From: Methylocystaceae bacterium
GTDB taxonomy: Bacteria > Pseudomonadota > Alphaproteobacteria > Rhodospirillales > Terasakiellaceae
Length of the DNA stretch: 64,000 nt
Direction of reading: 5' to 3'
Assembly: GCA_013373205.1 (NCBI GenBank)
Contig: JABXIG010000011.1
Coordinates: 186,001 to 250,000, forward strand
Shown here: positions 17,205-27,614 of the stretch, piece by piece
How the letters are laid out: every line of letters starts with the position of its first letter
How positions within the stretch are numbered: the first letter of the stretch is position 1
Program-made: the position numbers and the translations under genes
Notes under the pieces: model-generated
Database searches by the model: none
The model's input: only the letters and a program-made list of their open reading frames with translations
What the model was told of the DNA's origin: nothing

Positions 17205-19073
17205 GTGAACAGGTATAAAAACGTGAATGCAATTGTAAAAGCCCACGCACAGTCAAAACATCTTCTGTCCGGTAACGAGGCTTTGGCCCGTGGCGTTTGG
17301 GAAGCCGGCGTCAATGTGGCAACCGCTTATCCCGGTACGCCGTCCACAGAAATTTTAGAAAATCTCGCCCTTTATCCCGATATTCATGCGCAATGGTCGG
17401 TGAACGAAAAAGTATCTCTCGAAGTCGCGATCGGGGCTTGTGTGGTTGGCTCTCGCGCTTTTTGTGCCATGAAACACGTCGGCGTCAATGTGGCATCGGA
17501 TGCACTGATGTCGCAAACACTGGCAGGTGTAAACGGCGGCCTTGTCCTTGCGGTCGCTGACGATGTGGGGTTGTCTTCATCGCAGAACGAACAGGATAGT
17601 CGTTTTTGGGGGCGTTTCGGTCATTTACCAATCTTGGAACCGTGCGATTCACAGGAAGCCTATGAAATGGCGATCCGCGCCTTTGATCTTTCTGAACAAT
17701 TCGGCTGTCCGGTCATCATTCGTCTGACCACGCGCGTTTGTCATGTGAAAAGTATTGTCGAAGTGGGCGAACGCAAAGCTTATGCCCATAAAGGTTTTTT
17801 AAACGATCCAAGTAAATGGGTGATGGTGCCAAGTAATGCCAAAAACCTTTTGGCGACCCAAGGCAAGCGCGATGACCTTTTAAAGGCTTATGTTAACGAA
17901 TGTGATTTGAACTTTGCTGAAGAGGGCAAGGACAAGCGTGTTGGTTTCGTCACCTCCGGTCCGGCCTATCTTCATGTTAAAGAAGCTTTCCCCGACGCCC
18001 CTGTTTTTAAAATGGGTTTTTCCTGTCCTTTGCCGATTGCCAAGATTAAAAATTTTGCCAAAGACGTGGATAAACTGATCGTCGTTGAAGAAACCGAACC
18101 GTTGGTCGAAACGGAACTGCGTGCTGCAGGTCTGGATTTATATGGCAAAGACATTCTGCCAAAAACGGGCGAACTGAGTCCGCTTGTTATCAAGGGACCT
18201 GTTCTGAAATTGTTGGGCGAAGTGGTGGAAGATCAGGTTGACACCAGCCTTGATGTTTTCCCGCGCCCCCCAACCATGTGCGTGGCTTGTCCTCATTTAT
18301 CACCTTATTACTGCTTATCGAAAATCCACAATAAAGTGCGCATCGCGGGCGATATCGGCTGCTATACCTTGGGGGCGGGACATCCGTGGAAAGCATTGGA
18401 TACCACCACTTGTATGGGTGCCTCTATTTCCATGGCGCTGGGCATGACCTTGGGCGCTTCTGAGGACGATAAAGACAAGCCCGTGATTGCGGTGATCGGG
18501 GATTCCACCTTCCTGCATATGGGGCTGCAACCCCTGTTAGACGTGATCTATAATCAGGGTAATGTCACCGTCATGTTACTTGATAACCGCGCAACCGGTA
18601 TGACGGGCGGGCAGGAACATGCCGGAACAGGATTTGACATTAACGGGAAAGAAGCCCCACGAGCGAATTTTGAAAAAATTGTTGAAGCCATTGGCATCAA
18701 CCCGGATCGCATCCGGCGGGTCAACCCTTATGAAATGCCGACCATGTTTAAGATCATTAAAGAAGAGATCAAGCAGAATGAGCCGTCGGTGATTATCACC
18801 AATCAACCGTGTGTGCTCACCGATCGTTTCCATAAACATGAACCCTTAAAAGTAGTTGATGGATGTACGGGATGCGGCAACTGTCTGTCGACAGGCTGTC
18901 CGGCGATTATTGTGACGCACCGTGAAACAGAAGTGCGTAAATCAGGTAAAGAGATTGAAAAAGCCTATGTCGAGATTGAATCGGCTGCTTGTACAGGCTG
19001 CAACCTCTGTGTGAGTACCTGTGGTCCTGATGTGATCAAACCTGTTAATTTCACTAAGGAGGCCGCCCAATGA
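17205..19073 (+). CDS. iorA: Indolepyruvate:ferredoxin oxidoreductase, alpha subunit
   Basis: The 622-residue subunit oxidatively decarboxylates aryl pyruvates (indole-, phenyl-, hydroxyphenylpyruvate) to aryl-acetyl-CoA with thiamine diphosphate. The N-terminal pyrimidine domain has TAYPGTPSTEILENLA. The TPP domain has IGDSTFLHMGLQPLLD and LLDNRATGMTGGQ. The C terminus (residues 550-615) has two [4Fe-4S] sites, CTGCGNCLSTGC and CTGCNLCVSTC; the spacing is slightly irregular, as in other IorA proteins. The start GTG at 17205 follows AGGTGA; a GTG at 17223 is possible. It overlaps iorB by four bases. Confidence 0.95.
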   Translation: MNRYKNVNAIVKAHAQSKHLLSGNEALARGVWEAGVNVATAYPGTPSTEILENLALYPDIHAQWSVNEKVSLEVAIGACVVGSRAFCAMKHVGVNVASDALMSQTLAGVNGGLVLAVADDVGLSSSQNEQDSRFWGRFGHLPILEPCDSQEAYEMAIRAFDLSEQFGCPVIIRLTTRVCHVKSIVEVGERKAYAHKGFLNDPSKWVMVPSNAKNLLATQGKRDDLLKAYVNECDLNFAEEGKDKRVGFVTSGPAYLHVKEAFPDAPVFKMGFSCPLPIAKIKNFAKDVDKLIVVEETEPLVETELRAAGLDLYGKDILPKTGELSPLVIKGPVLKLLGEVVEDQVDTSLDVFPRPPTMCVACPHLSPYYCLSKIHNKVRIAGDIGCYTLGAGHPWKALDTTTCMGASISMALGMTLGASEDDKDKPVIAVIGDSTFLHMGLQPLLDVIYNQGNVTVMLLDNRATGMTGGQEHAGTGFDINGKEAPRANFEKIVEAIGINPDRIRRVNPYEMPTMFKIIKEEIKQNEPSVIITNQPCVLTDRFHKHEPLKVVDGCTGCGNCLSTGCPAIIVTHRETEVRKSGKEIEKAYVEIESAACTGCNLCVSTCGPDVIKPVNFTKEAAQ

Positions 19074-19693
19074 GTAACGTAAATGGATTAACCAACATTT
19101 TGGTGGTTGGTATTGGCGGCCAAGGCGTGATGACGGCCTCTGAAGTTCTGTCCATGGCGGCGATCAAACTGGGCATGGATGTGAAAAAGACGGAAGTTGC
19201 CGGGATGGCGCAACGCGGTGGGGTGGTGACTTCCCACGTGCGTTTTGGACCCAAGGTTCTGTCACCCGCCATTCCTAAAGGTGAAGCAGATTTGATTGTG
19301 GGGTTTGAACCGGCGGAGGCTATGCGCTGGTGCGATCATCTAAAAGACGGTGGCATTGCCATGGTCAACCGTTTCCGCATCAAGCCCCCCGTGGTGAATG
19401 TGGGGCTGTTTGACTATCCAGAAGACCCGATTCAATCCATCCGCGATCAAGGGGTGGAAGTCTATGATTTCGATGCCGGGGCCTTGGCACAGGAATTTGG
19501 CGAGATGCGTCTGGTCAACACCATCATGATGGGGGCCATTTCCGATCATCTCCCCTTTGAAGCGGAGGTCTTAAAAGACATCATCGTGGAACGTTTTCGC
19601 CAGAAAAAGCCGGAACTGGCTGACCTGAATGATCGTGCTTTTGAAGCCGGACGGATGGCGGCGGCACAATCTGCCAAGAAAGCGGCAGAGTAG
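19070..19693 (+). CDS. iorB: Indolepyruvate:ferredoxin oxidoreductase, beta subunit
   Basis: The 207-residue gamma-domain subunit completes the IorAB enzyme. It shows LVVGIGGQGVMTASEVLS (nucleotide-like loop), KKTEVAGMAQRGGVVTSHVRFG and VGFEPAEAMR, all standard for the family. The ATGA overlap with iorA means coupled translation. With PaaK and the paa island 15-30 kb away, the enzyme could supply phenylacetyl-CoA from phenylalanine breakdown. Confidence 0.95.
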   Translation: MSNVNGLTNILVVGIGGQGVMTASEVLSMAAIKLGMDVKKTEVAGMAQRGGVVTSHVRFGPKVLSPAIPKGEADLIVGFEPAEAMRWCDHLKDGGIAMVNRFRIKPPVVNVGLFDYPEDPIQSIRDQGVEVYDFDAGALAQEFGEMRLVNTIMMGAISDHLPFEAEVLKDIIVERFRQKKPELADLNDRAFEAGRMAAAQSAKKAAE

Positions 19694-19719
19694 GGTCGTC
19701 ACCTTTGAGGCACACGAGT

Positions 19720-19799
19720 ACCTTGTCATGCCCGCGCAGGCGGGAACCCAGTTTTACATGTGAATTTCGGGGTCCCCGCTTTCGCGGGCATGACAAGGT
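19720..19799. repeat. Long intergenic palindrome (REP-like)
   Basis: A perfect 17-bp inverted repeat (19720-19736 and 19783-19799, ACCTTGTCATGCCCGCG) continues inward as imperfect arms (CAGGCGGGAACCC against GGGTCCCCGCTTT). It lies between the convergent iorB and chemoreceptor genes. Sequences of this kind (GTCATGCCCGCG...) are a common extragenic palindrome in alphaproteobacteria; it may also stop transcription from both sides. Confidence 0.8.
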
Positions 19800-19820
19800 T
19801 AGATGTGTTTATGACCTTCC

Positions 19821-21650
19821 TTACCCAGCGCGAACCTGAGACAGGAAATCATCCACTTGGGTGCGCAAGGCCCCTGCCTGAGAAGATAAAGCTTCGGCAG
19901 CGCCAAGAACATCATTGGCCGCCTGACCGTTCTGTTCTGCACTTTGCACCACTTCTTCCATATCACGGGAAGCTTCCTGTGTCCCGTAGGCCGCAGATTC
20001 CACGTTGGTTGCAATTTCCTGTGTCGCAGCGCCTTGTTCTTCGACGGCTGCGGCAATGGCAGATGAAACCTCGTTCATATGGTTAATCATGTTGGAGACT
20101 GCATCAATGGCTTCCACCGCATCGTTGGTGGTCGCTTGAATGGTCTGCACCTGTGATGAGATTTCATCAGTTGCCTTGGCCGTTTGGTTCGCCAGGTTTT
20201 TAACCTCACTTGCGACCACAGCAAAGCCTTTGCCTGCTTCGCCTGCACGGGCGGCTTCGATGGTGGCGTTCAGGGCCAGAAGGTTGGTTTGTTCGGCAAT
20301 GTCGGTAATCAGGTTAATCACCTGACCGATCTTGGTTGCCGCTTCGGCCAATTCTTTCATGGTCGTGTTTGTACTGGTCGCCTGTTCCACTGCTTGTGCC
20401 GCCATGGTTGAAGATTCGGCCACTTGACGCGAAATCTCGTTGATGGAGTTACTCAGCTCTTCTGCGGCAGAGGCAACGGTTTGAACGTTGTTGGTTGCAT
20501 TATTGGCCGCATCGGTTGCGTTGGTGGCACGTTGCTGGTTGGTTGTTGCAATCTCGTTCATGCCTTTCGCCGTTGACTGCAATTGGTTAGAAGCTGTTGC
20601 GACAGAATTGACCACTTCACCGACTTTATTTTCAAAGTCATCGGCCAATTCTTCACGCTGTGCTTTTTGTTCTGCTGCCACACGTTCACGTTCCTGTGCG
20701 CGTTCTTCGCTTAAGCGTTTCGTCTCAATCAGTTTCTCCTTAAAGACGGTCAAAGCATTTGCCATGGATCCGATTTCATCTTTCTGATTTTCAGGGATTG
20801 CAACCTCCAGATCTCCATCGCTGAGGCGTCCCATGGCATCAACCATATTGACCAGAGGTGAAGAAATTTTCCGGCTGGCAAAAACGACACTTACGATTAC
20901 CAGTAACAGACAGACAACGGCCAGAATGCCGTAGTTAATCGTTTTTGTGGAATGCAATTCATCCAGCACTTCACCTTTAAATGCAAGGCGCTGGGTGGTA
21001 GCTGTTTCTGTGATGTTTTTGAGCAGATCATCTAAAACATCAGCAGTATGGTCCAGCGTGTCCTGAATGACTTTCTGACGGCTGACTTCTTCATAAATGA
21101 AATTGTTTGCCGCACTATCAGCGCGACGGTTGCCCAGAAAAACCACGCTGCGTTCATTTGATTCCACATAAAGCTCAAACATATTGGGCAGGGTCTTTGC
21201 AATGCGTTCCAGATACCGCAGGCGTTTTTCAAGCATCGTGGTATTGCTGTTCGCCCCTTGCTTCATGTTGGTATCTTGAATGGTTTTCTTTAATCCGGAA
21301 ATGGCTTGGCTCAGTTTGTCAAATGTGGTTGCTGTTTCATCGCGCAGTTTGCGAGTTTGTTCAACCGCTGCAGTGTTTCGTTGCAAGATGCTTTTTTGAT
21401 GAAAGTTGTTCAGAGCTGATACATGGTCGCGTACCAGTACAAGATTATGGCTCACCATGCTGCTGGCGTTTAACAGACTGTCCGTCTCATCTGCCTTGTC
21501 GTTTAGGGTCGCAAGGGTGCTATCAAACAGATTATTGGTTTTCATGCTGACAACAATGTTCAGTCCGGCCATCAACAGGACGGGGATGACGCTAAGCATA
21601 ATGATTTTTCTGCCCAGCCCACCTTTGGTTTTTTGCATATGTTCTGTCAT
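19821..21650 (-). CDS. Methyl-accepting chemotaxis protein
   Basis: The 609-residue receptor has a membrane segment at about residues 15-37, a helical periplasmic sensor of about 210 residues, a second membrane segment ([19 protein letters not shown]), a HAMP domain ([20 protein letters not shown]) and a long coiled-coil signalling domain with hairpin tip [22 protein letters not shown]. No CheR/CheB pentapeptide tail is present. GGGAGG lies 5 bases before the ATG at 21650. The gene begins 11 bases after the repeat-protein gene and is surely cotranscribed with it, so the latter may be a sensory partner. Confidence 0.95.
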   Translation of the reverse strand: MTEHMQKTKGGLGRKIIMLSVIPVLLMAGLNIVVSMKTNNLFDSTLATLNDKADETDSLLNASSMVSHNLVLVRDHVSALNNFHQKSILQRNTAAVEQTRKLRDETATTFDKLSQAISGLKKTIQDTNMKQGANSNTTMLEKRLRYLERIAKTLPNMFELYVESNERSVVFLGNRRADSAANNFIYEEVSRQKVIQDTLDHTADVLDDLLKNITETATTQRLAFKGEVLDELHSTKTINYGILAVVCLLLVIVSVVFASRKISSPLVNMVDAMGRLSDGDLEVAIPENQKDEIGSMANALTVFKEKLIETKRLSEERAQERERVAAEQKAQREELADDFENKVGEVVNSVATASNQLQSTAKGMNEIATTNQQRATNATDAANNATNNVQTVASAAEELSNSINEISRQVAESSTMAAQAVEQATSTNTTMKELAEAATKIGQVINLITDIAEQTNLLALNATIEAARAGEAGKGFAVVASEVKNLANQTAKATDEISSQVQTIQATTNDAVEAIDAVSNMINHMNEVSSAIAAAVEEQGAATQEIATNVESAAYGTQEASRDMEEVVQSAEQNGQAANDVLGAAEALSSQAGALRTQVDDFLSQVRAG

Positions 21651-21661
21651 ATTAGCCTCCC

Positions 21662-22594
21662 TTACCACTGCATCGATTGTATTTGACGGTTAATAAGCCC
21701 AAGCTTGTCAAATACGGTTGAAGGCGTTTGACCTGCCGCCGGGGGCAGCATAATCAGTTTGTCTTTGGCTTTTACAGCGACTTTCATCGAAGAAAGTTCT
21801 GCAAGGCAATACAGTAAGAGCTGTTGAACATCATTCGGACGGACATCTTTCTTAAGACGTTTGGGCACAATGACACCGCCGGGGATTTTAAATTCCGGTT
21901 TTTTTGCCAGTCCATGCAGCCCTTTCAAAGCATAATATGCCAGTGAATAGGCATCGGCCGGTTTTTTCCCGATGGAGGCCGAGGGGGGATCAATCGGTTC
22001 GGTCTTGCCTTGGGCAATACGGATGAATTCCAGTTCTTGTGCAATCAGGCTTGCTTTGTTGAAGACTTCGTTGGGAACCGTGTCCGGGATACCCAATTGT
22101 ACGATCATTCGTTCTGCTTTTAACAGGTTGATATAAACATCGGTTGGTGTTTTATCGCTGGGTAATTTTGCACTGGGTTTAAATGGGCTTAAACCATAAG
22201 CCTGATCAAACGAGACCAGTTCTTCCAGTATTTTGCGCACAACATTGATGACATCTGCCGGTTGTACTTCACGCACTGGTGGGGCGGGAATTTCTTCACG
22301 TTCCATGCTGTTAATGCGTTTTAAGGTCTGGATTTTATCACGAACGGCGAAGGCCTGTTGGATAACGTGGCGCGGCAGGCGCTGTGGAATTTCCAGTCTA
22401 GCTGATGAAAAATCTGCTTTGGTTAAGTTTGCATCATGCATGCGATCAAGTTGATTCAGAATGTCTTCGGTAACCTGATATACTTGATTAGGTGTTATTT
22501 TTTCTTGTGCTTGGCCTGTCGTTGAAAAGACGATGGAGCACCCCAGAATGCCCATAATAACGACAAGCGGTGTCATTAGAGTGCTTTTGCGCAT
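21662..22594 (-). CDS. Secreted protein with eight degenerate helical repeats
   Basis: The 310-residue protein has a signal peptide (residues 1-30, ending GQA-Q) and should be periplasmic. Eight units of the form P-x-x-V followed by an amphipathic helix start at prolines 35, 74, 112, 150, 174, 212, 253 and 291, mostly 38-41 residues apart (for example [48 protein letters not shown]). I know no named family for it. It is encoded directly upstream of a chemoreceptor, 11 bases apart, so a ligand-binding or receptor-accessory role is a fair guess. Confidence 0.75.
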   Translation of the reverse strand: MRKSTLMTPLVVIMGILGCSIVFSTTGQAQEKITPNQVYQVTEDILNQLDRMHDANLTKADFSSARLEIPQRLPRHVIQQAFAVRDKIQTLKRINSMEREEIPAPPVREVQPADVINVVRKILEELVSFDQAYGLSPFKPSAKLPSDKTPTDVYINLLKAERMIVQLGIPDTVPNEVFNKASLIAQELEFIRIAQGKTEPIDPPSASIGKKPADAYSLAYYALKGLHGLAKKPEFKIPGGVIVPKRLKKDVRPNDVQQLLLYCLAELSSMKVAVKAKDKLIMLPPAAGQTPSTVFDKLGLINRQIQSMQW

Positions 22595-22802
22595 TCTCTT
22601 TATCTCCGCTGTGTGTATTCTCCCTGTTGGTTTCTTAACCTTATTCGCTGTTTTGATTTTTATACATACGAACAGTTTTTTAATTTGAAACCAGCAATTA
22701 AGACTACGCGTTTATGCGAAGGCCGTAAACTCATAAAAAGGTTTCAGCTGTTACTATTTTTGCAACCTGTCGGAATTTCTGGATATTTTAAAACCTAAAA
22801 CA

Positions 22803-23693
22803 TCAATCTTGATTGGCTTCTACAACTTCACGGCGGATTTTACGTGTTCTTGTAAAAAGCTCTTCGAGTTTGTCGCCTTCGCCCCAACGAATGGCGCGTT
22901 GCAGGAACGTAAGGTCTTCGCTGAAGCGTTGTAAAATTTCCAGGACTGCTTCTTTGTTGTTCAAGAAAACATCACGCCACATTACCGGATCAGATGCGGC
23001 AATACGGGTAAAGTCGCGAAAACCGGAAGCGGAGAATTTAATCACTTCTTTCTTTAAGTGATCGCCTAAATCATCGGCTGTTCCGACAATGGTATAGGCG
23101 ATCAAGTGGGGAAGATGGGACGTGATGGCCAGCACCATATCATGATGCTGCGCATCCATAAATTCGATATTGGATCCGGCGCGTTCCCACATTTCACGGA
23201 CTTTTGCGATGGCGTCTTCGTCTGTTCCTGCTGGCGGGGTAATGATTAGCCAGCGTCCTTCAAATAATTCCGCAAAGCCTGCTTTGGGGCCAGAATGTTC
23301 AGTCCCGGCAATGGGGTGGGCCGGCACAAAATGCACGCCGCTGGGCAGATGCTGGCTGACATCATGAATGATGGTTTGTTTGACCGAGCCGACATCGGTA
23401 ACAATCGCCCCTTCTTTCAGGCCTGGTGCAAAAGCCGCTGCCGCATCACCGCAAGCCCCCGGTGGGGTGCAGATGACAACAAGATCGGCATCTTGCACTG
23501 CTTCAAGGAAATCACCAGTAATTTCATCTGCAATACCAAGTTCAAGGGACTGATCGCGATGGGCTTTATTGATGTCGCATACGACAATGTGTCGCGCTGT
23601 TTTTGTCTTGCGAACACTGCGTGCAAGGGAAGAGCCGATCAACCCGATCCCGATAAAAGTGACACGATCAAAAATAAAGCCGTCTGTGGACAT
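22803..23693 (-). CDS. tyrA: Prephenate/cyclohexadienyl dehydrogenase
   Basis: The 296-residue enzyme oxidises prephenate and/or arogenate in tyrosine synthesis. The NAD site is FIGIGLIGSSLARSV at the N terminus, and HPIAGTEHSGP holds the catalytic His region. The C-terminal helical dimerisation domain has GFRDFTRIA. No ACT domain is present, so feedback control by that route is absent. It is the last gene of a chorismate mutase-hisC-tyrA operon and follows hisC by 2 bases. Confidence 0.94.
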   Translation of the reverse strand: MSTDGFIFDRVTFIGIGLIGSSLARSVRKTKTARHIVVCDINKAHRDQSLELGIADEITGDFLEAVQDADLVVICTPPGACGDAAAAFAPGLKEGAIVTDVGSVKQTIIHDVSQHLPSGVHFVPAHPIAGTEHSGPKAGFAELFEGRWLIITPPAGTDEDAIAKVREMWERAGSNIEFMDAQHHDMVLAITSHLPHLIAYTIVGTADDLGDHLKKEVIKFSASGFRDFTRIAASDPVMWRDVFLNNKEAVLEILQRFSEDLTFLQRAIRWGEGDKLEELFTRTRKIRREVVEANQD

Positions 23694-23695
23694 GG

Positions 23696-24787
23696 TTATT
23701 TACTCATAAATTCTTTTAAGGCATCCATCAAAAGGGTCATTTCTTCTTCTGTCCCGATGGAAATACGCAGGCAATCGCCTAAGCCATAAGACGCCATGGC
23801 ACGGACAATAATGCCTTTTGAACGTAGGAATTCATCGGCATTGCGCGAAGAGTGTTTGCTTTGGTGCGGAAAGCGTACAAGGACGAAATTAGCGTAACTG
23901 GTGGTGCATTCCAGCCCGAGTTTGCGCACATTTTCTTCGGTCCAACGTAGCCATTTTGTGTTGTGTTTGCGTGTCTTGGCGACGAAAAGTTCATCATCCA
24001 GGGCTGCTTCCCCGGCAGTCAGAGCAAGGGCTGTAACGTTAAAGGGGTTACGCGCGCGGTTTAACACATCGGCAATTTCGAAACAGCTATATGACCAGCC
24101 CAGACGCACCCCACCCAGACCGTACATCTTGGAAAAAGTACGGGTCATAACAGTGTTATTGGTAGTGGAAGCCAGTGACATGCCAGCGTCATAATCCTCT
24201 TCAGTCATAAATTCTGCATAGGCTGCATCAATGACCAATAAAATATCATCGCGCAATCCATCGCGCAGTCGTTTCATTTCCGAGTTTGGAATATAGGTGC
24301 CTGTCGGGTTATTGGGGTTGGCAACAAAGACAATGCGGGTTTTATCCGTGACAGCTGCCAGCATGGCATCTACATCAGTGGTCAGGTCTGTTTCCATGGC
24401 GGTTACAGGGGTCGCACCCACAGATTTTGCTGCAATGGGGTACATCAAAAAGCCGTGATCTGAATAAAGCACTTCATCGCCCGGACCTGCGTAAGCCCGG
24501 CACAAAAGACCCAGCAGTTCGTCAGAACCGGCCCCGCAGACAATACGATCTGCATCCAGGTTAAATTTTTCTGCCAGCTTGGCCCGCAGCCGTGTGGCTC
24601 TGCCATCAGGGTAGCGATGTTGGGTTTCACTGGCGTTTTTCATAGCTTCAACCGCGCGCGGGGACGGGCCGAAAGGTCCTTCGTTAGAAGAAAGTTTGAT
24701 GATGCGTTCAGCGCCTTTTAAGGAAGATTCACCACCTTTATAGGGGGTGATGTCCATGATACCGGGGCGGGGTGTTAATTTTCCCAT
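23696..24787 (-). CDS. hisC: Histidinol-phosphate/aromatic aminotransferase
   Basis: The 363-residue class I/II PLP enzyme has LSSNEGPFGPSP near the start, VANPNNPTGTYIP (Asn of the PLP pocket), VIDAAYAEF and the Schiff-base Lys in RTFSKMYGLGGVRLGW. The operon places it between chorismate mutase and prephenate dehydrogenase, which in alphaproteobacteria marks a HisC paralogue that also transaminates aromatic 2-oxo acids. I therefore expect dual or aromatic specificity. Confidence 0.93.
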   Translation of the reverse strand: MGKLTPRPGIMDITPYKGGESSLKGAERIIKLSSNEGPFGPSPRAVEAMKNASETQHRYPDGRATRLRAKLAEKFNLDADRIVCGAGSDELLGLLCRAYAGPGDEVLYSDHGFLMYPIAAKSVGATPVTAMETDLTTDVDAMLAAVTDKTRIVFVANPNNPTGTYIPNSEMKRLRDGLRDDILLVIDAAYAEFMTEEDYDAGMSLASTTNNTVMTRTFSKMYGLGGVRLGWSYSCFEIADVLNRARNPFNVTALALTAGEAALDDELFVAKTRKHNTKWLRWTEENVRKLGLECTTSYANFVLVRFPHQSKHSSRNADEFLRSKGIIVRAMASYGLGDCLRISIGTEEEMTLLMDALKEFMSK

Positions 24788-24822
24788 CGTCTTATAATCT
24801 CACATTTATAAATTTAGGCTTT

Positions 24823-25683
24823 TTAAGCCAGTTCTTCGGCGCTAAAGGGAATGGCATATCCGCCAAGCTTTTTAATCCCTTTAAGCGATACATCATTTTT
24901 ATCCATCAGGTTTTTCATGTCGGCCAGATCATCCCCAAGAACGGCGTCGGCTTCGACAAGGAAAAGCCATTGGTCACGCAGGCTTTCATCATACCATTGC
25001 CCCTGCACAACCACATTCAAGCCAGAATCAGAAAAGGCCGCAGTAATGGTGCGCGCACTGATTTCCTGATCAAATTCCAAGGCAGTATAATAACGTTCTT
25101 CATCGGTATGATCGTCGGATGGTAAGCCGATAATCAGAGCCTCTTCAAACGTACCGCGCACTTTTTCGGTTTGGGCAACGGGTAGGCGTGATAGAATTTG
25201 CGGTGTGTTCTCAGCATTTGAATATAAATGTCGCCACCATGGGTCCGATTCGGAAGGCATCGGGATCGGCAGAACACCAATGGCCGCTTCACCACTTTGG
25301 ACGGCCCCGATGACACCACGAACAGAAGCATGCGCCGTCATGGGTGTTTGTGATCCATATTGATCGCGCGCAAGATCCCAATAAGCAGCCCCCGGTTCGG
25401 GCATATATACGGCCATGGCGAGGTGACCTTGCAGTTTTAAGTAAGCTGACATGACTTCACGCCAGATGCGTACCAACGCACCCTTGGGAAAGGTACCTTT
25501 ATGGCGCGCAATCAGGCGACGCAAAACCTCTGCCTCGCGGCCTGGGCGTAATTTAATCCCTTCGGCCCCTTTGGCGGCGCGGACATGTTCTACGACTTCT
25601 GCACGTTCCATCAATAAATCGTGGACGGCATTGTCGATACGGTCGATTTCAGCACGTAAACTGGCAAGATCTTTTTGAGACAT
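24823..25683 (-). CDS. Chorismate mutase with degenerate prephenate-dehydratase-like domain
   Basis: The 286-residue protein opens with an AroQ-type chorismate mutase domain (about residues 1-90): LRAEIDRIDNAVHDLLMERAE, then KLRPGREAEVLRRLI. The remaining 190 residues follow the layout of a prephenate dehydratase (GAAYWDLARDQYG, VIGAVQSGEAAIGVLPI, then an ACT-like LLVEAD region) but lack the clear TRF catalytic triplet, so dehydratase activity is doubtful. It leads the hisC-tyrA operon. The start is ATG 25683; an upstream in-frame GTG at 25695 is less likely. Confidence 0.85.
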   Translation of the reverse strand: MSQKDLASLRAEIDRIDNAVHDLLMERAEVVEHVRAAKGAEGIKLRPGREAEVLRRLIARHKGTFPKGALVRIWREVMSAYLKLQGHLAMAVYMPEPGAAYWDLARDQYGSQTPMTAHASVRGVIGAVQSGEAAIGVLPIPMPSESDPWWRHLYSNAENTPQILSRLPVAQTEKVRGTFEEALIIGLPSDDHTDEERYYTALEFDQEISARTITAAFSDSGLNVVVQGQWYDESLRDQWLFLVEADAVLGDDLADMKNLMDKNDVSLKGIKKLGGYAIPFSAEELA

Positions 25684-25826
25684 GGTCACTATCACTAAAA
25701 TGATTGGTTCTATTTGCCCTAAGGAATAATCCGAAAGCGCATTAAAGGCAAAGAAAACATTGACTCAATATGCCTAGAACGCATAGCTAAGACTTTGTAA
25801 AAGAAATTTATGTCATAAAAGCAGCC

Positions 25827-26996
25827 ATGACCACTGAGAAAAATATATCAAACCTTCCGCAATCCGATGACTTCCCGACAGAACGTGTGATTCTGGGGAA
25901 AGGGGCGCCTATGCGTTTGGATTGCGGGGTGGACCTGGCTGACTTTCCGATGGCCTATCAGACTTATGGGACGTTGAATGCGGATAAATCCAACGCGATT
26001 TTGGTCACCCATGCGCTGACCGGGGATCAGTTTGCAGCCGGGATCAATCCGCTGACGGGCAAGCCGGGGTGGTGGACGACCATGATCGGACCGGGTAAAC
26101 CCATTGATACAGAAAAATATTTTATTATCTGCAGTAATGTATTGGGTGGTTGTATGGGCACGATTGGCCCTGCGAGCATTAATCCAGAAACGGGTAAACC
26201 CTGGGGATTGGATTTTCCCGTCATTACCATTTCAGATATGGTGCGCGCGCAAGTCTTGTTGCTAGACGAGTTGGGGATTGAGACTTTATTCAGTGTGATC
26301 GGTGGTTCTATGGGTGGGATGCAGGCTTTGGAATGGGCCGCAGCGTATCCGGATCGTGTTTTTTCATGCGTGCCGATTGCCACCTCTGCGTATCATAGTG
26401 CGCAAAATATTGCTTTTTACGAGGTCGGGCGTCAGGCCATTATGGCTGATCCGGACTGGTGTTCAGGGCGCTACCTCGAAGAAGGTAAAAAACCACGGGC
26501 CGGTGTGGCTGTTGCGCGCATGGCTGCCCATATAACTTATATGTCCGAAACGGCGTTAACGCAGAAATTCGGACGACGCTTACAAGACCGTGAGGCTGTA
26601 ACCTTCGGGTTTGAAGCTGATTTTCAGATTGAAAGTTACCTGCGCCACCAAGGCAGCAGCTTTGTGGAACGTTTTGATGCCAATTCCTATTTGTATGTGA
26701 CACGGGCGATGGATTATTTCGATCTTGCAGCGACACATGGGAATGGCGTTTTAGCGGCAGCTTTTCGTGATACAGAAATCCGTTTCTGCGTGATTTCTTT
26801 TTCATCGGACTGGCATTACCTGCCCGAAGACAGCCGCGTGATTGTGCGTGGGCTCACTGGGGCGGCGGCGAATGTGTCTTATGTGGATGTCGTGACGGAT
26901 AAGGGTCATGATGCTTTCTTGTTAAAAGAACCGGAATTTACTAATGTTTTGGGTGGTTTTCTGGATGGCGCCGCACGTAGACGGGGATTAGCCTGA
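25827..26996 (+). CDS. metX: Homoserine O-acetyltransferase
   Basis: The 389-residue alpha/beta-hydrolase-fold enzyme acylates homoserine for methionine synthesis. It has [14 protein letters not shown], the nucleophile elbow [15 protein letters not shown], the acid in [12 protein letters not shown] and the His in [11 protein letters not shown]. Whether the donor is acetyl- or succinyl-CoA cannot be settled by eye. It overlaps metW by one base (TGATG). Confidence 0.95.
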   Translation: MTTEKNISNLPQSDDFPTERVILGKGAPMRLDCGVDLADFPMAYQTYGTLNADKSNAILVTHALTGDQFAAGINPLTGKPGWWTTMIGPGKPIDTEKYFIICSNVLGGCMGTIGPASINPETGKPWGLDFPVITISDMVRAQVLLLDELGIETLFSVIGGSMGGMQALEWAAAYPDRVFSCVPIATSAYHSAQNIAFYEVGRQAIMADPDWCSGRYLEEGKKPRAGVAVARMAAHITYMSETALTQKFGRRLQDREAVTFGFEADFQIESYLRHQGSSFVERFDANSYLYVTRAMDYFDLAATHGNGVLAAAFRDTEIRFCVISFSSDWHYLPEDSRVIVRGLTGAAANVSYVDVVTDKGHDAFLLKEPEFTNVLGGFLDGAARRRGLA

Positions 26997-27613
26997 TGAA
27001 CAACATGAAATCCATCCGCGTCGATTTACAAGTCATTGCTGATTTGATTGAACCGGGTTCACGTGTGCTTGATGTGGGCTGTGGGGATGGTCAGCTTCTG
27101 GATTATCTGGTACAGGAAAAACAGGTGCAGGGCCGGGGGCTAGAGATTAGCCCGGAAGGTGTGAACCAATGTGTCGCACGTGGTCTGTCGGTTGTACAAG
27201 GTGATGCTGAAGAAGATTTGGGTTATTATCCCGATGATGCGTTTGATTTTGTGATCTTAAGCCAGACCCTGCAAGCCACCCACCATCCCGATCAGATTGT
27301 GAAAGACCTGTTGCGTCTGGGCAAGCGCGCGATTGTGTCTTTTCCTAATTTCGGTCACTGGCGCGTGCGTAGTTACTTATTCTTTAATGGTCGCATGCCG
27401 GTCAATAAAACATTGCCTTATCAATGGTATAACTCACCCAACATGCATTTTTGCACCATCAAGGACTTTATTGCCCTGTGTGATGAAATGAATGTCACTA
27501 TTGAACGGTCTATCGCGCTGGATGCATCGGGGCAGGCGCATCGGGTGCGCACCAAACTGTTCTTTGCCAACCTGTTGGGCGAACAGGCGGTTTTCTTAAT
27601 CCACAAAAACTAG
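26996..27613 (+). CDS. metW: Methionine biosynthesis protein MetW
   Basis: The 205-residue SAM-methyltransferase-fold protein shows VLDVGCGDGQLLDYL, GLEISPEGVNQCVARGL and FDFVILSQTLQATHHP, all diagnostic of MetW. It partners MetX, whose gene it overlaps. A second Met (MKSIRVD, residue 4) may be the true start. Confidence 0.95.
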   Translation: MNNMKSIRVDLQVIADLIEPGSRVLDVGCGDGQLLDYLVQEKQVQGRGLEISPEGVNQCVARGLSVVQGDAEEDLGYYPDDAFDFVILSQTLQATHHPDQIVKDLLRLGKRAIVSFPNFGHWRVRSYLFFNGRMPVNKTLPYQWYNSPNMHFCTIKDFIALCDEMNVTIERSIALDASGQAHRVRTKLFFANLLGEQAVFLIHKN

Positions 27614-27614
27614 A

